Of a DNA stretch of 64,000 bases, positions 43,814-54,831 are shown one piece after another. A program made the translations under genes and the position numbers. How positions within the stretch are numbered: the stretch's first letter is position 1; the number at the start of each line of letters is the position of its first letter. The notes beneath the pieces were generated by a model. It was not told the origin of the DNA. It ran no database searches and saw nothing but the letters and a program-made list of their open reading frames with translations. The DNA lies in assembly GCA_020736575.1 (NCBI GenBank), contig JAGPYM010000001.1:1302001-1366000 (forward strand), read 5' to 3'. Source of the stretch: Thelonectria olida. Its lineage: Eukaryota; Ascomycota; Sordariomycetes; Hypocreales; Nectriaceae.

Positions 43814-45338
43814 GTTGCAGTTTCGTGGCGTTTGGCCCTGGTCAAACGTTTGACAGCGCTGTCGTTGTGTCACTTAGCAACGTTCTCAATCAAAGCGAGC
43901 AAACGATGCGCCGGATGGAGCGTTTCATCCGGCCTTCGAGAGCCTTAGTTCAGAATGGCGACACTTTGAAGTTGAAGATGAAAAGGTGAGCCTCTCAATG
44001 TTGGCGGGGAGACTAGATGCTTGTTTGAGGTTGCAAGAGTATAACGTGCTCGAGTTGTGAAGGGTGCAGAGGATGTGGGTGAGAGAATGTTTGGGGACGA
44101 GCTGGTGTGGGGTGAGCGCACGCGTTATGGTCGTGACAAGAAGAAGTGATGCTGACTCAGGCATCAACAAAGGACGGGAGTCGCGGTTGAAGAAGATTGA
44201 CTGTGTTTGGACGAGAGATGGTGGCATAGAATTGGTTGATGGTAGGAGACAGCTGCCATCACCGGTTCAGCGAAACTGACGTAACTGCCTGATTGGACGC
44301 CTCTCGCTGTAAAATAAACAAATTAATACTAAAGGCCGAAAAGTAATGCAAACCAACTTGGGGATCAGGCGAACATTCTGTGAACGAGATGAAGTGACGC
44401 TCAGAACAAAGCATGACATAACACGATGACGTTTGGCGAGGACACAGGTTTGGCGGAATTTTCGAGGTATGCAATATGAGGCGACCTGCCTGCAGGTAGG
44501 TAAGATAGCACAGCCTTGTTTCCACTGATAGGAGGTCGAGCGAGCATTGTTGCATTGATCGATTAGCTTAGCTACCTAGAAATTCTATCAATCCATTCAT
44601 GAATCCATAGCTCCTAAGGAAACGCAGGATTGAATCACAAACTAAAATGGCAAGGCAAAAGCCTGGCACCGTCACTGATAACCTCACTCCTAACCTCATC
44701 TACTCCTAACTTCACCTACTCCTAACTTCACCTACTCTCAACCTCACTCCTAGCCTCGCACTTGAATGCTGATATGGGGTGGGGCCAGGCTTTTGAATCG
44801 TCATAGCATCTACGAAGTACCTACCTATGTAAGTACCTCAGCAGGGTAGGTACAGTAGGTAACTAGATCAACGAATGCAGGGGGCTGAACGCTAATAATG
44901 GTGTGGACACTTTGATTCAAGCGCCAAAAACTGACTCCCAAAGTCGACCCCTACCATTCATCTCCATTCCCAAAGGACAGCCACTTCTGGAGTTCAGAAT
45001 CACAAATTAAAGCCAGACATACCTCCGGCCTACCCTAGCTGCCCTCCATCTTGTCAGTTGCAGCTTGTGCCTGGCTGGACCCATCGCTTATCGCGATAGC
45101 CCCTGTCGGCCCGCTCCCCGCTCCGAGCTCTCCACGTTGGTCCGCCTTTCCGCAAGGGGGCCGACCTTCGGCAACCATCTGACAGATCCATGGGTCCGAG
45201 AGCTGATCGGGAACCTTCCATCATCTCTCACTAACGTTCCCTCACGCTGCCCCTCTCGTTCTCGTCTGGGCCTCCCATCTATCCGCTCTCGACCGTTCTG
45301 CACGACGCCTTTGACCGACGTCAGGTCTAGCCTGCGTC
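43814..45338. other. intergenic region with a MITE-like element
   Basis: Between two divergent genes. It holds MITE copy 2 (44656-44795) and a dense cluster of TACCTAGGTA-like motifs at about 44815-44865. No coding region supported. Confidence 0.6.
44656..44795 (-). mobile_element. MITE-like element copy 2 with internal tandem repeat
   Basis: It begins CAAAAGCCTGGCACC and ends with the inverted copy of CAAAAGCCTGGCCCC, a 15-bp terminal inverted repeat with one mismatch. Inside are five to six units of about 12-16 bp around ACTCCTAAC(C/T)TCA. Its reverse complement aligns with copy 1 in SSB1 intron 4, including the single-copy stretch CATATCAGCATTCAAGTG next to one end. It has no coding capacity. 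Confidence 0.7.
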
Positions 45339-47363
45339 ATGAACGTCCCTACTTCATCGCCTCCATCGCATCCACGGTTCGACAAGCTCCCAGACGAGAT
45401 TCTTTTGCAGATATTATGCTGTTAGTGCTGCCACAGCCTGTCCGCCTGGAAGGCTTTCGCTGATCATCCATTGACCCAGTTCTCGAGCCTCATTATTTGC
45501 CCAAGCTACAACTCCTCTGCAAAAGGCTCCGCCATGTCTGCCTCGATCATGAGCTCTGGAAGCGTCATTGCTTTGAACGTTCGTCTTGGTATCACTTCCT
45601 TCTGAGTCGTCGTCGCGTCGAAGCTGCATCCCCGAAATTTAAGCATGGCCCACGACAATCAAACGCCTCCATAGACGATATGATAGACACCAATATGGAG
45701 GGCTTCGGCCTGCCGCCCCCAGATGGAGATGAGTCCCACCAGAACCACCAAGAGCACATACAATTCCTCCAGGATATGGCGAATTGGGATCCGGTGTTTC
45801 CTAACGAGCGTGTCTCCTGGTACGACGAGTATATCCAGCGCCACGGCCCGACCTCTGTCAACTGGCTACAGACACCACGCATACAAGATGGATCGTTGTT
45901 CCATCCCATTGAGGCTCGTGGCTTGGCTCTTTTCAATCCAAATAACGGAGACGATGGTGTAGGTACGCTGCTTGCCGTCTCACCTTTAGATGACGGCTCT
46001 GTGTGTTTATGGGACGTTAATGGTAGCAGAGGTAAGCAAGGTGCAATCGTGGAAAACAGCCGACCCGAGATTCTCTTTATGCACAAAAGCGGCGATAATC
46101 AAGCCCGGCGATCTAAAAGGATTGATTCGGGGGTGACGGACTGTGTCAGTGTCAACAACAACAGCCACCGAGCTTTCTTTGCCGTCCAGAGTCGTAAGTA
46201 CCTTCCTGCGCTTTCTCTCATACCTATGGCTGACACGTCGATCAGACTTGGTTGAGGTTGATCTGAACCGGCTCGAGGTCGTCAGCCGGGAGTCATTTGA
46301 GTGGTCCATCTCGACCTTGTCTTTGGTCCACGACAATGTGCCTTTGACTGTGGGCACGTCACTGGGGATCCATCTGCACGATTTCCGGGCGCGGGCGATG
46401 GTGCCTCATGATGTGGTAGACCGGGTTGACCGTCCTGGGTGGGACGATGAAAGCCCTTTCAAATCGATATTTGACCCAACACCACTCCCGCCGTACGCCC
46501 CATTGTCTCAGCCAACACCAACCAGCATACTCCATTTACCTCGGGCAGGTGATGCTGATGCGGTGTCGGATGACATCTATGTAGCGGGCCGGTTTTCTAA
46601 TATCTTGCACTACGACCGGCGCAAATTCCCGAAGATCATCGGGTCCATCTACTCGGGATCCCAACTTTCTAGCCTTGCCGCCCTCCCTTATCCATTCTCT
46701 ACAGTTTCTTACGAAGTGAGGCGACGCGGGGAGTTCTCTGCCGAACAGGTTGCCCGGAGTAAGACAAATGGGGGTGGCCGGACGCTGATCGCGGGCGGGG
46801 TCTACAAGACGAAGGGATCCCTGGAGCTGTACGGCTTGAGCTCGGCAATCCGTTCAGATAGTGACGAGATGCTTCAAAACTCGGTCTTGAAAAATCGTTA
46901 CAAGGCAGCCTCATCTATCGTTCTATCAGTGGCTAACCATGGAACCAAGATTGTCTTTTCCGACGGGCAAGGACTGATCAAATGGTTTGAGAGAGATGGG
47001 CACACTGAGTGTCGACGGATTAGGATCGGGCATAGTGACCTGGAAACCCAGTCATCCCTCTTTGCCTCGATGCCAGGATCGGACGATATGGCTCGCAAGG
47101 TGGTATCAACAAAGTCAAAGCCGGATCGAGGGAGACCCAACGAGGACAACATCTTGTTTTGGACAGGGGAGAAGCTCGGAATGGTCAGCTTCACGGGAGA
47201 GCCCCTCTTCACACCTGAAGATTTTGAGGATGCAAACCTCACTACTACGAGAGAAGAGGCACAGCGGCGCCAATATAGCAATATGGTGCGGAAGGCGCTC
47301 GCGCGACAAGCAGACGAGGTGCGGGCTGTTAAGGACCTCGGATTGAATCCAACAAGGGAATGA
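45339..47363 (+). CDS. F-box protein with a beta-propeller-like body, 637 aa
   Basis: Three exons: 45339-45420, 45480-46193, 46246-47363; introns of 59 and 52 nt, both in frame (TGC T|TT and AGT C|AC). Residues about 14-57 are a good F-box: FDKLPDEILLQILCFLEPH, LPKLQLLCKRLRHVC, HELWKRHCFE; the first intron falls inside it. The body contains strands typical of WD-like propellers (GTLLAVSPLDDGSVCLWDVNG, DSGVTDCVSVNNNSHRAFFAVQSHLVEVDL, HDNVPLTVGTSLGIHLHDF) though the repeats are degenerate. Such proteins are substrate receptors of SCF E3 ubiquitin ligases in the nucleus or cytosol. The start ATG is the first in frame. The target is unknown. Confidence 0.88.
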
Positions 47364-50300
47364 ACTTTCAACGCTATACTGAAGATACCGGTCGACCTTA
47401 TTGCGTTGCCGATCAGGGTTTTGGAGCGACTGTGGGATCAGATCGACAGTTGAGATCGGCAGACCCCCTCTAACAGTTCAGTTGGTGGAACGGAGGATTC
47501 AGGATGAGACGGGGCGAGATGCCTCGGCAGGCCCTGGATGTACGAGGTGTGAAAGAAGATGGAGTTTGGGTGTGCTTTTTCGTGGTGTAGTGGCGAGTGT
47601 GTGAGAAACTCGCAATACTGCAAGGCTCTCCCTTGGTGTTGATTGAATATTCGCGCAAAAGATCTGCAAGCGATGGGATGGATGGGTAGCGGTATGAGAA
47701 TATGATACACTGAATGATTACCGTACAGCGCCTCAGCTTTTTATTCCCTCCAAGCTTGGCAGTGCGATGATGGCGTGGGCTTGTCGGGCGACGAAGGTTG
47801 TCCTTGCTACCTGTTGGATGCCCTATTCAGGTGTCTGGCCTTGCAAGTGGCTCCGGGCGTCAGGTCGCACGGGATGGTCTTAAGTCACTGCACCTATGCG
47901 ATGCAATATGTGTTTGCATTTATGCCATCCGCATCCGTCGCTGCATCTGCGGCTTCGTTAGCGGTTCCACACGCGTCGTACCTGGGTGACTACTGTGCTT
48001 CGTTCATTGAGCTGGCATTTTGGACCCAATTAGTTGGGAGCAACTGTGGCTTACTGTGGCTTTCGCCGTGGCCATGTGATCTCACGCCAAAAAGCCCCTG
48101 GAGCCCCGACACCACATCTGGATCAATATATTGAATGCATCGGCTTAAGATGGCGTAGGTATCCGTCAAGTGGCTGGACAATGATGCAGGTTTTACGCTG
48201 GTGGGCTCTGGTTCGCAGGTTGAGCAAAGTCAGGGCGGCCAATCAGCGACGGGGCGAGATGGACGTTGGCCAATGAAGTGAGCGGGTCAGCTTCGTACCG
48301 ACTTCATACGCAAGAGAGAGATTGGATTCCATGATGACTTCCATCGTGCCTCCCAATGGATGGTTCCATTGAGATTGATGGTTTGAATCAACAAAGGCCG
48401 GGACTGCGCCACAAGTTGAAAGCTGGGTCGCTCGTCTCTACTTCATAGTCAGGTCCCAATCTTCAACGTGCCCAACTAGTTACTATCGCGTTGGGCCTCA
48501 ATTTGGGTATGAAGTTTTGTGGTTCATGGCTGACGGGGCTGATTATCAACCACCTCACACACTGTCAATCGCTGACGAGTGATATGCTCCGAGGCATTGA
48601 CAATCGCAACGGGATCAGCCCTGGAAAGAACTCTATCCAGATTCGAAATTCCACTTTGAAATCCCACTTAAGGGGCCGCCGGCCTGTGGAGATGACTGCG
48701 CTGTCAACTCGTCGAAGCTCAACCCGGCGGAGCCTGTGGAAAGCCACTAGACCTCTCGCCTCACGGGACTTGGGACACCTCACGGAAGCTTGCACGGTTG
48801 GCGGGGCCGGCTCTTGTAAGTGGGCTTCTTGGGCGGATCAGAGAACGTGAAGAGATTAACTTATCATGGATGGGGTTTCTTTCGGTCGTGTTGCAAAGGC
48901 CATGGGAAGGATGACATGCAAGTCATCCGACGTTGCGGCCTTGGAAGCTGTAGCAAAAATCGAAAGAGAAATCGAAGGACGTAAGCTTCGCTTCTGAAGG
49001 GGCTGGGGACATCCCTGGAAACGGTTCGTGACAGCCGGTGCTGGGAGGCCGTTCTCAAACAAGATTCTGAGCCATCTGACGGACCTCAGCCTCTTACAGT
49101 GTATATCTGGCACCGATACTCTCCACCCTTCTGCAGGGAGATTTCGCCCTGTTTCTTCATTTGGGTCCCTCTGGTTTGGGTACAGCCGCGATGCGCTGTT
49201 ACATGCCATGTGCGCCGTGTCTCTGTCTCCGACCTCACCGCTTGCGGTTGGGGCTTTGTTCGAGGCCTCTCTGCTTCGTGACTCGCTCGCAGCTGGTGTT
49301 TTGTGTGCAAGTCGCTGAGCCAGGCGGCCTATCGCGTTCCCCTACACGACCTTTTGAGGCCGCGACCGTATGAGACTGGTTTGGTAGGTCGGTATTACCT
49401 CCAACGAAGCTATTTCTAGCCTTCGTCGCTGCTGTGCTCCGTGCTAGCATGCAAGCGTCGGCCAAAGGGTCTTCGAGATTGACAAACTTGCAGAGTGAGG
49501 CGGATCAACTGCTGGCCCAGGGATCGGTCCTGTCTCGTGTCGTCCTGTCTGTCGTGTGCAAGCCAGTGGCTGTTCCTCCCTTTCGCCTTGGCGAGTGCAT
49601 GCAAGGATTCCCCAGCGGTGATTTGGCAGCGCGTGCATGGCCATGCTTCTCGCTGGGCTCCGCTAAATCGTCCGCTGCCAGTTGGACTGGACGGATTGGA
49701 TCCAATGGAATATTTGCAGACATGCCAATCGATGGGCTTGGGGACCTTGTCTTTCCGTCTCCGTCATCAGCGATAATTAGAAGCTTTTGCCCGTTAATAT
49801 TTTGGGCTGATGAGTTGAGTCTAACTTAGTCGAAAGTAGTCGTTTGTTTTGACGCCTCTTCCGAGAAACCGATTTCGCTTGACGACAAGAGCGGTCCGCA
49901 ACACACTTGCTCGAGTTACCACGAACTTTGTCCTTTGGTCCTCCTCCTCGAGCCTCCATTCCTTCCATCCCATCCCATCCCATCCCTTCTCTTCTCCTCT
50001 CTTTAACTTGACTATCTATCCCCTTTCGTTATTAACAAATCACTTTGATATCCATAATATTTCCCCTTCCTTCTTCTCCTTCTCCTTCTCCTTCTTCGTC
50101 CCTCCTTCTGTGGCCGATCCCGCCCCGACCGCCACCCAACAACCGACCGCACATCCAGCCCCGGACACACCGACACCTGCCTTTGCTTGCTTTGTCTTGC
50201 CCACACCGCATTCAGCCACCAGGGGCAATCTCATTCGCATTTTGCTCAGACATTCACATTTCGCCTGCACTTTGCACCTGCACATTCAACTATCCGGTTT

Positions 50301-50504
50301 TCGTCGTGCCAAATAATCTCCAACTGATCGACGTCTCCCCAGTGGTGGTGTGACCAACATTCGCCTCCCGCTCAACACCTCAAAACCCCCAGTGGCTGCC
50401 TCAGCTTGTCGACGGCGGGATATATGTGACTGACCTCCCTCGTTCTCCCTTTTCTCGTCGACGTTGACGCTCTCGTTAACGTTGGCCCTGGTTGAGCATG
50501 TCCC
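47364..50504. other. long intergenic stretch with pyrimidine-rich leader before the SprT-like gene
   Basis: No coding region is supported although frames of up to 130 codons exist. The last 600 bp (about 49900-50500) are pyrimidine-rich with CCCATC and CTTCTC repeats, as expected for the promoter and leader of the gene starting at 50505. An intron in the leader is possible but was not fixed. Confidence 0.55.
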
Positions 50505-52001
50505 ATGGCCTTTTGGGTGGTTGACCGGGGTCGTTCTCCATGGGCCTCCGGCCATGTACCATACTTTGTTGGGGGGAAGCGGCGGGTGAGCCATTCTGAG
50601 GGTGGCGATATTGGCGACAGCTTCGAATACAAACGCACCAGGTTTGGTCTTGACCATTTCCGAGCAGACGAATATGGCCAGAGTCCAAATCAAGAAGAAT
50701 ACAACTACTGCAACAACAATCGGTTTGCGGTGCCTTCCAATGGCCTTTCTGGTAGCCGCTATCGCTCTGCCGTCGGAGATTGCTTCCACTATCCAGACGA
50801 TGATGATCGCTACCACCTCGAGCAAGAGTACGATCGCGACATTGATGCCACCCCGCCGCCACCTCCCGCGGCATTCCCAACTCGCAATTTCATCCCCGTC
50901 AAGAACGGCACTTTCTACGTTATCCAGGAGCGCTCCTCCACCCCTGAGCACCCTCCTGTCTCGCCTCTAGGCTTCGGGCCCGGCGCCGCACCCGAAATGG
51001 GTCCCGTCCTAGCACCCCCCGGTTTCGGTGCACCCGTTCCCGGAGCCTGCGCTATGGAACGTACCGAATCCGGCCTCTCAGTCTCCTCCGACACCACTTC
51101 ATACTCCCTCGCTAACCTTGGGCCCGAAGATGAAGACAACGCGGTTTACGTTGGCGACTTGGAGGCCGCTCACCAAGTTCTCGATCACATTGCTAGTCGG
51201 CGTCGCTACCCGGACTCACGGCATAATCGCATTCTCAAGGCTCTCATCAGCCCAAAGGCCCCGGGAAATACGCCTGATTGGACTCTCGATAACGACGCCC
51301 TGGGAAGTATCTTCTCTGCCGCCAATGAACTCTTTTTCGCGAACCGTTTGACAGGCCGAGTGGCTTGGGACTGGAGCCACCCAGCTAGCGAGCAGTACGA
51401 AGTACACATCGTGGGCACTACGGCGGTACGGCGCTCGCGGCCCCCGGACTCACGGCACTCGGGATGGCACGGCTATGAAATGCTTATCGTCTTGTCATCT
51501 CCCATCTTGAGAGACACAAAATACAACCGGCGGTTGTTGATCTCGACCTTCTTACACGAGATGATTCACAGCTATCTGTTTGTGGCGTGCGGCATCAAAG
51601 CCGGACATGATGGTGGACACACCGAGGGGTTCCGTCTCATTGCCGAGGCGATTGATGACTGGGTTGGACGAGGACACTTACGACTAGGGGAAATGGAGGC
51701 AGACCTGGAGCAATTCCGCGAGCCTAATTACAAGTATGCATACGAGCGAGAAACTAGGAGCGTCAGCATGGACGGCGAGCGCAGAATGCGCAGAGGGAGC
51801 CCCTGGCGTGGACGGGATGACTCCGCCGACAGAGAAGAACACGATTTCTATCCCATTGAACCCCGCCCAATGCCACCGCAGCAGCAACATTTTCATCAGC
51901 AGCAACTGCGGCAACACCCGAACTACGACGGTTGGCAATGGCCTGAGCAGGACAGATTCTGCACCCATGGCGCACGAGGCGCGGGCTCACCATACGTTTG
52001 A
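50505..52001 (+). CDS. SprT-like zinc metalloprotease domain protein, 498 aa
   Basis: Single exon. The C-terminal half carries a SprT-like domain: LGSIFSAANELFFANRL, a strand region, LISTFLHEMIHSYLF with the HEMIH zinc motif at 351-355, and GHDGGHTEGFRLIAEAI with a likely third zinc ligand His372. SprT/Spartan/Wss1-type enzymes cut proteins, notably DNA-protein crosslinks; the family placement is firm, the role here is inference. There is no C-terminal Zn-ribbon or UBZ-like finger that I can see; instead the tail is Gln/His/Pro-rich and disordered. The N-terminal 200 residues are also low-complexity (acidic, Pro-rich). Frame and composition are clear; the start could be slightly further in. 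Confidence 0.85.
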   Translation: MAFWVVDRGRSPWASGHVPYFVGGKRRVSHSEGGDIGDSFEYKRTRFGLDHFRADEYGQSPNQEEYNYCNNNRFAVPSNGLSGSRYRSAVGDCFHYPDDDDRYHLEQEYDRDIDATPPPPPAAFPTRNFIPVKNGTFYVIQERSSTPEHPPVSPLGFGPGAAPEMGPVLAPPGFGAPVPGACAMERTESGLSVSSDTTSYSLANLGPEDEDNAVYVGDLEAAHQVLDHIASRRRYPDSRHNRILKALISPKAPGNTPDWTLDNDALGSIFSAANELFFANRLTGRVAWDWSHPASEQYEVHIVGTTAVRRSRPPDSRHSGWHGYEMLIVLSSPILRDTKYNRRLLISTFLHEMIHSYLFVACGIKAGHDGGHTEGFRLIAEAIDDWVGRGHLRLGEMEADLEQFREPNYKYAYERETRSVSMDGERRMRRGSPWRGRDDSADREEHDFYPIEPRPMPPQQQHFHQQQLRQHPNYDGWQWPEQDRFCTHGARGAGSPYV

Positions 52002-52779
52002 GTTACTGCGAGACGGGCGGGTGCCCTCAACTGGGGGCGGTAGCCGTCCACCTTAATCATGACCAAAGTCTGGCAAAGTAACAACCGTCATGTCAACAAG
52101 ACTTGGCAGAACTATTTGGGGATGACCCCATCCCCCCTTTACTTAAAATGTTTGGCGAAGACGAGGGGAACATCTCACTGAATGCCCCCAGGTCAGCAGC
52201 CTAGTGTGATATACCCATATACGGTTCCTTTGTATGAACTACATCACGATGGGAGGCATTATGACGGCGTTGGGAAACGGAATGAGCGATCAATTGGTTC
52301 GCCGGTTCGGGTATCGTTGGATAATGGGTAGTAGTTAGGATCTTGCATCTCCTGGGATAGAATCGCACGCATCATCTCAAGGGACACAAAGTCCTCTTCA
52401 TTTTTTTGTCATTTTTCTACACGGGAAGTAAAATAAGAGAAAGAAAACACTACACAGAGGAGCAAAATAAATAAATAGGAGAGGAAGATCAATTTAGACA
52501 TGTTTCTCTCACTATCCACTCATCTGATCAAACTTGCGAACTTGGTTATGAAAATGCAAAGGTGACTTTTATTACTACCCAATTTCACCGCTGGACTGCC
52601 TTACCTACTTCAGTGTTATGCTAGAAAATGCAAGGCCCGTTATGCTCATTATGCAACCATGAAATGTTGACTCGTCATGTCATGACGTCTTGAGGTTCAA
52701 GCCTCGTTCCGTGCGTCGTGGACTACCTATATAGATGACCAATTGTCATTGCAAATTTCACATATATGCCTTCGATCTA
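52002..52779. other. intergenic region between convergent genes
   Basis: 3' flanks of the SprT-like gene and the MFS transporter gene. AT-rich around 52380-52500. No coding region supported. Confidence 0.65.
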
Positions 52780-54831
52780 TCAGGACCTCCTGCTGATGGT
52801 ACCGTAACCCTGCGTCTGGAGCTGGGCTTTGGGATTCTCGTCATCGGTTTCTGAATCGTCAGAGATGGCAGAGTCATCTGGAATTAGGAGGGTATCGGAA
52901 GCAGATGAATCGCTGTCTTCAGCATCGCTACTTTCTACCGAAGCGGTTGGGCCGTCGCCTTCGACAATGAGGAATACGGGCACGGCACCCATAATGGCAA
53001 ATGCCATGAGATAGAACCACGAAGCCACGACGTATCCGTGGTCGGCACCCCACGTGAACATGGCGCCCGAGGAAGCGGGGCCGAGAGCTCGGCCGATGCC
53101 GCTAAAGGTCGTTGCAAAGCCGTTGAGGGTTCCGAGAATGCTGAGTGAGGAGGCCGAGTTGGTGAGCAGGATCGTGGTAGAGGGGAAGCCGACGATGATG
53201 GCGGCGCCCTTGGTGAACATGACGACAAGGAGCGCAGCTAGGCGGGTTCGAGGGGATTCGAAAAGCACGCAATAGGGAGTGAGGAAGTAAGTGATGGGCG
53301 TGATGAGACTGCAAACCTTGAAACAGCGAAGAACACCGTAGCGGTGAACTAGCGGGGGATAGACAAGGAACTGGATGCCTGCGCAGACGATTCCGTACAG
53401 GGTGAACATGGTGCCGATTTCGCCAGACGAAAGTCCAAAGCCACCTGAGAACTTGAAGGGAGGATTGAAATTCTCGGGCGTCTTTTCGACAACGGGGTAG
53501 TTGAGGAAAACAGTCAGGGTCTGGTCGTAGGCGACGGAGTGGAAGGCTAGGAAGGAGTAGGCGAGGAGGTTGATGACGGTTTGACAAGTGAAGACGTCTG
53601 CAGTGCTTGAGCTGGAGCCACGGTGGGCCGCGGTGTGCTTCTTGGCGACGATCTTGTTTGGGAGAAGAGGCGCTGTGGCTTCGCCATCGACGAAGGAGAG
53701 GCGGCGGGAGGACACAGGTGCTGGTTTCCGACGGAAACTGCGGGTCAGGCGCTGGCCTACGAGGAGGCCCCAATCATGAGTTCCGCGCTTGCTGGGGAGG
53801 GTTTCCTGGATAGTGTGAGTTTGAAAGCTCGAGGGTGAAGAGAGTCATATGAGGACTTACATGGAGGAAGAGAAACGCGCTGGTGGCGGAGATGAGGAAG
53901 AAGACAGTCAAGAGCAAGTTGGGCAGGGCAAAGGGGAAGCGCTCGAAGAAGTCGATGCCGCCAAAGATGTCCGGGTACTGTTTCGCAGGCTCGGCGAAGA
54001 AGCCGCCGAAACTAGGACCGACGACTGATCCAATGCTCCAGACGAGGGGCATGACGGAGAAGGCCCTGGGCTGGAGTTCTTTCTCTGGGACCATCTCGGC
54101 GACCATGGTTCGGATGATTCCGACTAATGATTGAGTTAGGACGCTGAGCGAGCATAATACTTGGGTATGAAGGGAGACGTACCATTTCCGTTACCACCGC
54201 CTTGAATGGCACGGACGGTTATGGCCATGGGCAAACTCGTCGACATGCCCCATATCACAAAGCACACCATGGTAGCAAGCAGACCAACGATGACGGTTGG
54301 CTTTCGGCCGTAGACGTCTGAGGCTTTGCCCCAGGCGACGGCGGTGATGCTCTGACAGATGGAGAAGACGCCAGAGGTGAGACCGGCCCATCGGGCGATC
54401 TTGTTCTGCTCGACGCCAAAGCTCTTGATCATATCAGGGAGATAGGGGAAGACGGATGTGTAAGCCATGGGCTCGGCGACTCTGGCGATTGCTAGACGAG
54501 CATGTTAGCATGAGGCGCGCGCCGAGGTGGATGGTACCTGTTGACCACGGACTGAGCTGTGGATGATGATGGTTGTGTTGTGGTCATATTGGTCTCGTCA
54601 TAACGTCTGTTTGTCCTGCTCCGGATGAGAATATGGCACATGGAACGTGTCTTAATCACACGAGAATCGGAGGAATAGCAAGACGACGATGTAGACGGGG
54701 CACTTTGTGGAGGACAGGGACAAAGAACGATAGGGTTATGTGCTCGATTTATAGTAGACAAAAAACCCGGACTCCTTACCCAGAATCGACAGCTGCTTGA
54801 CGGGCAGCTTTGGTTTTGAATCTGAAGCCAT
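52780..54831 (-). CDS. MFS transporter, Ycr023c/TetA-like branch, 549 aa
   Basis: Four exons: 54831-54780, 54491-54183, 54123-53861, 53805-52780; introns of 288, 59 and 55 nt; all joins keep frame. The 17-codon first exon ends in LPVKQLSIL and the second starts AIARVAEPMAYTSVFPYLPDM, as in fungal transporters related to yeast Ycr023c. The major-facilitator loop motif is seen after helix 2 (GKASDVYGRKPTVIVG), with RAIQGGGNGNVGIIRTM in helices 4-5, and FLHETLPSKR between helices 6 and 7, then a long basic cytosolic loop with SRRLSFVDGEATAPLL. Twelve helices are expected. The C-terminus is acidic (DAEDSDSSASDTLLIPDDSAISDDSETDDENPK avoided in full; Ser/Asp-rich) and probably phosphorylated. Substrate unknown; a vacuolar or plasma-membrane exporter is possible. 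Confidence 0.9.
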
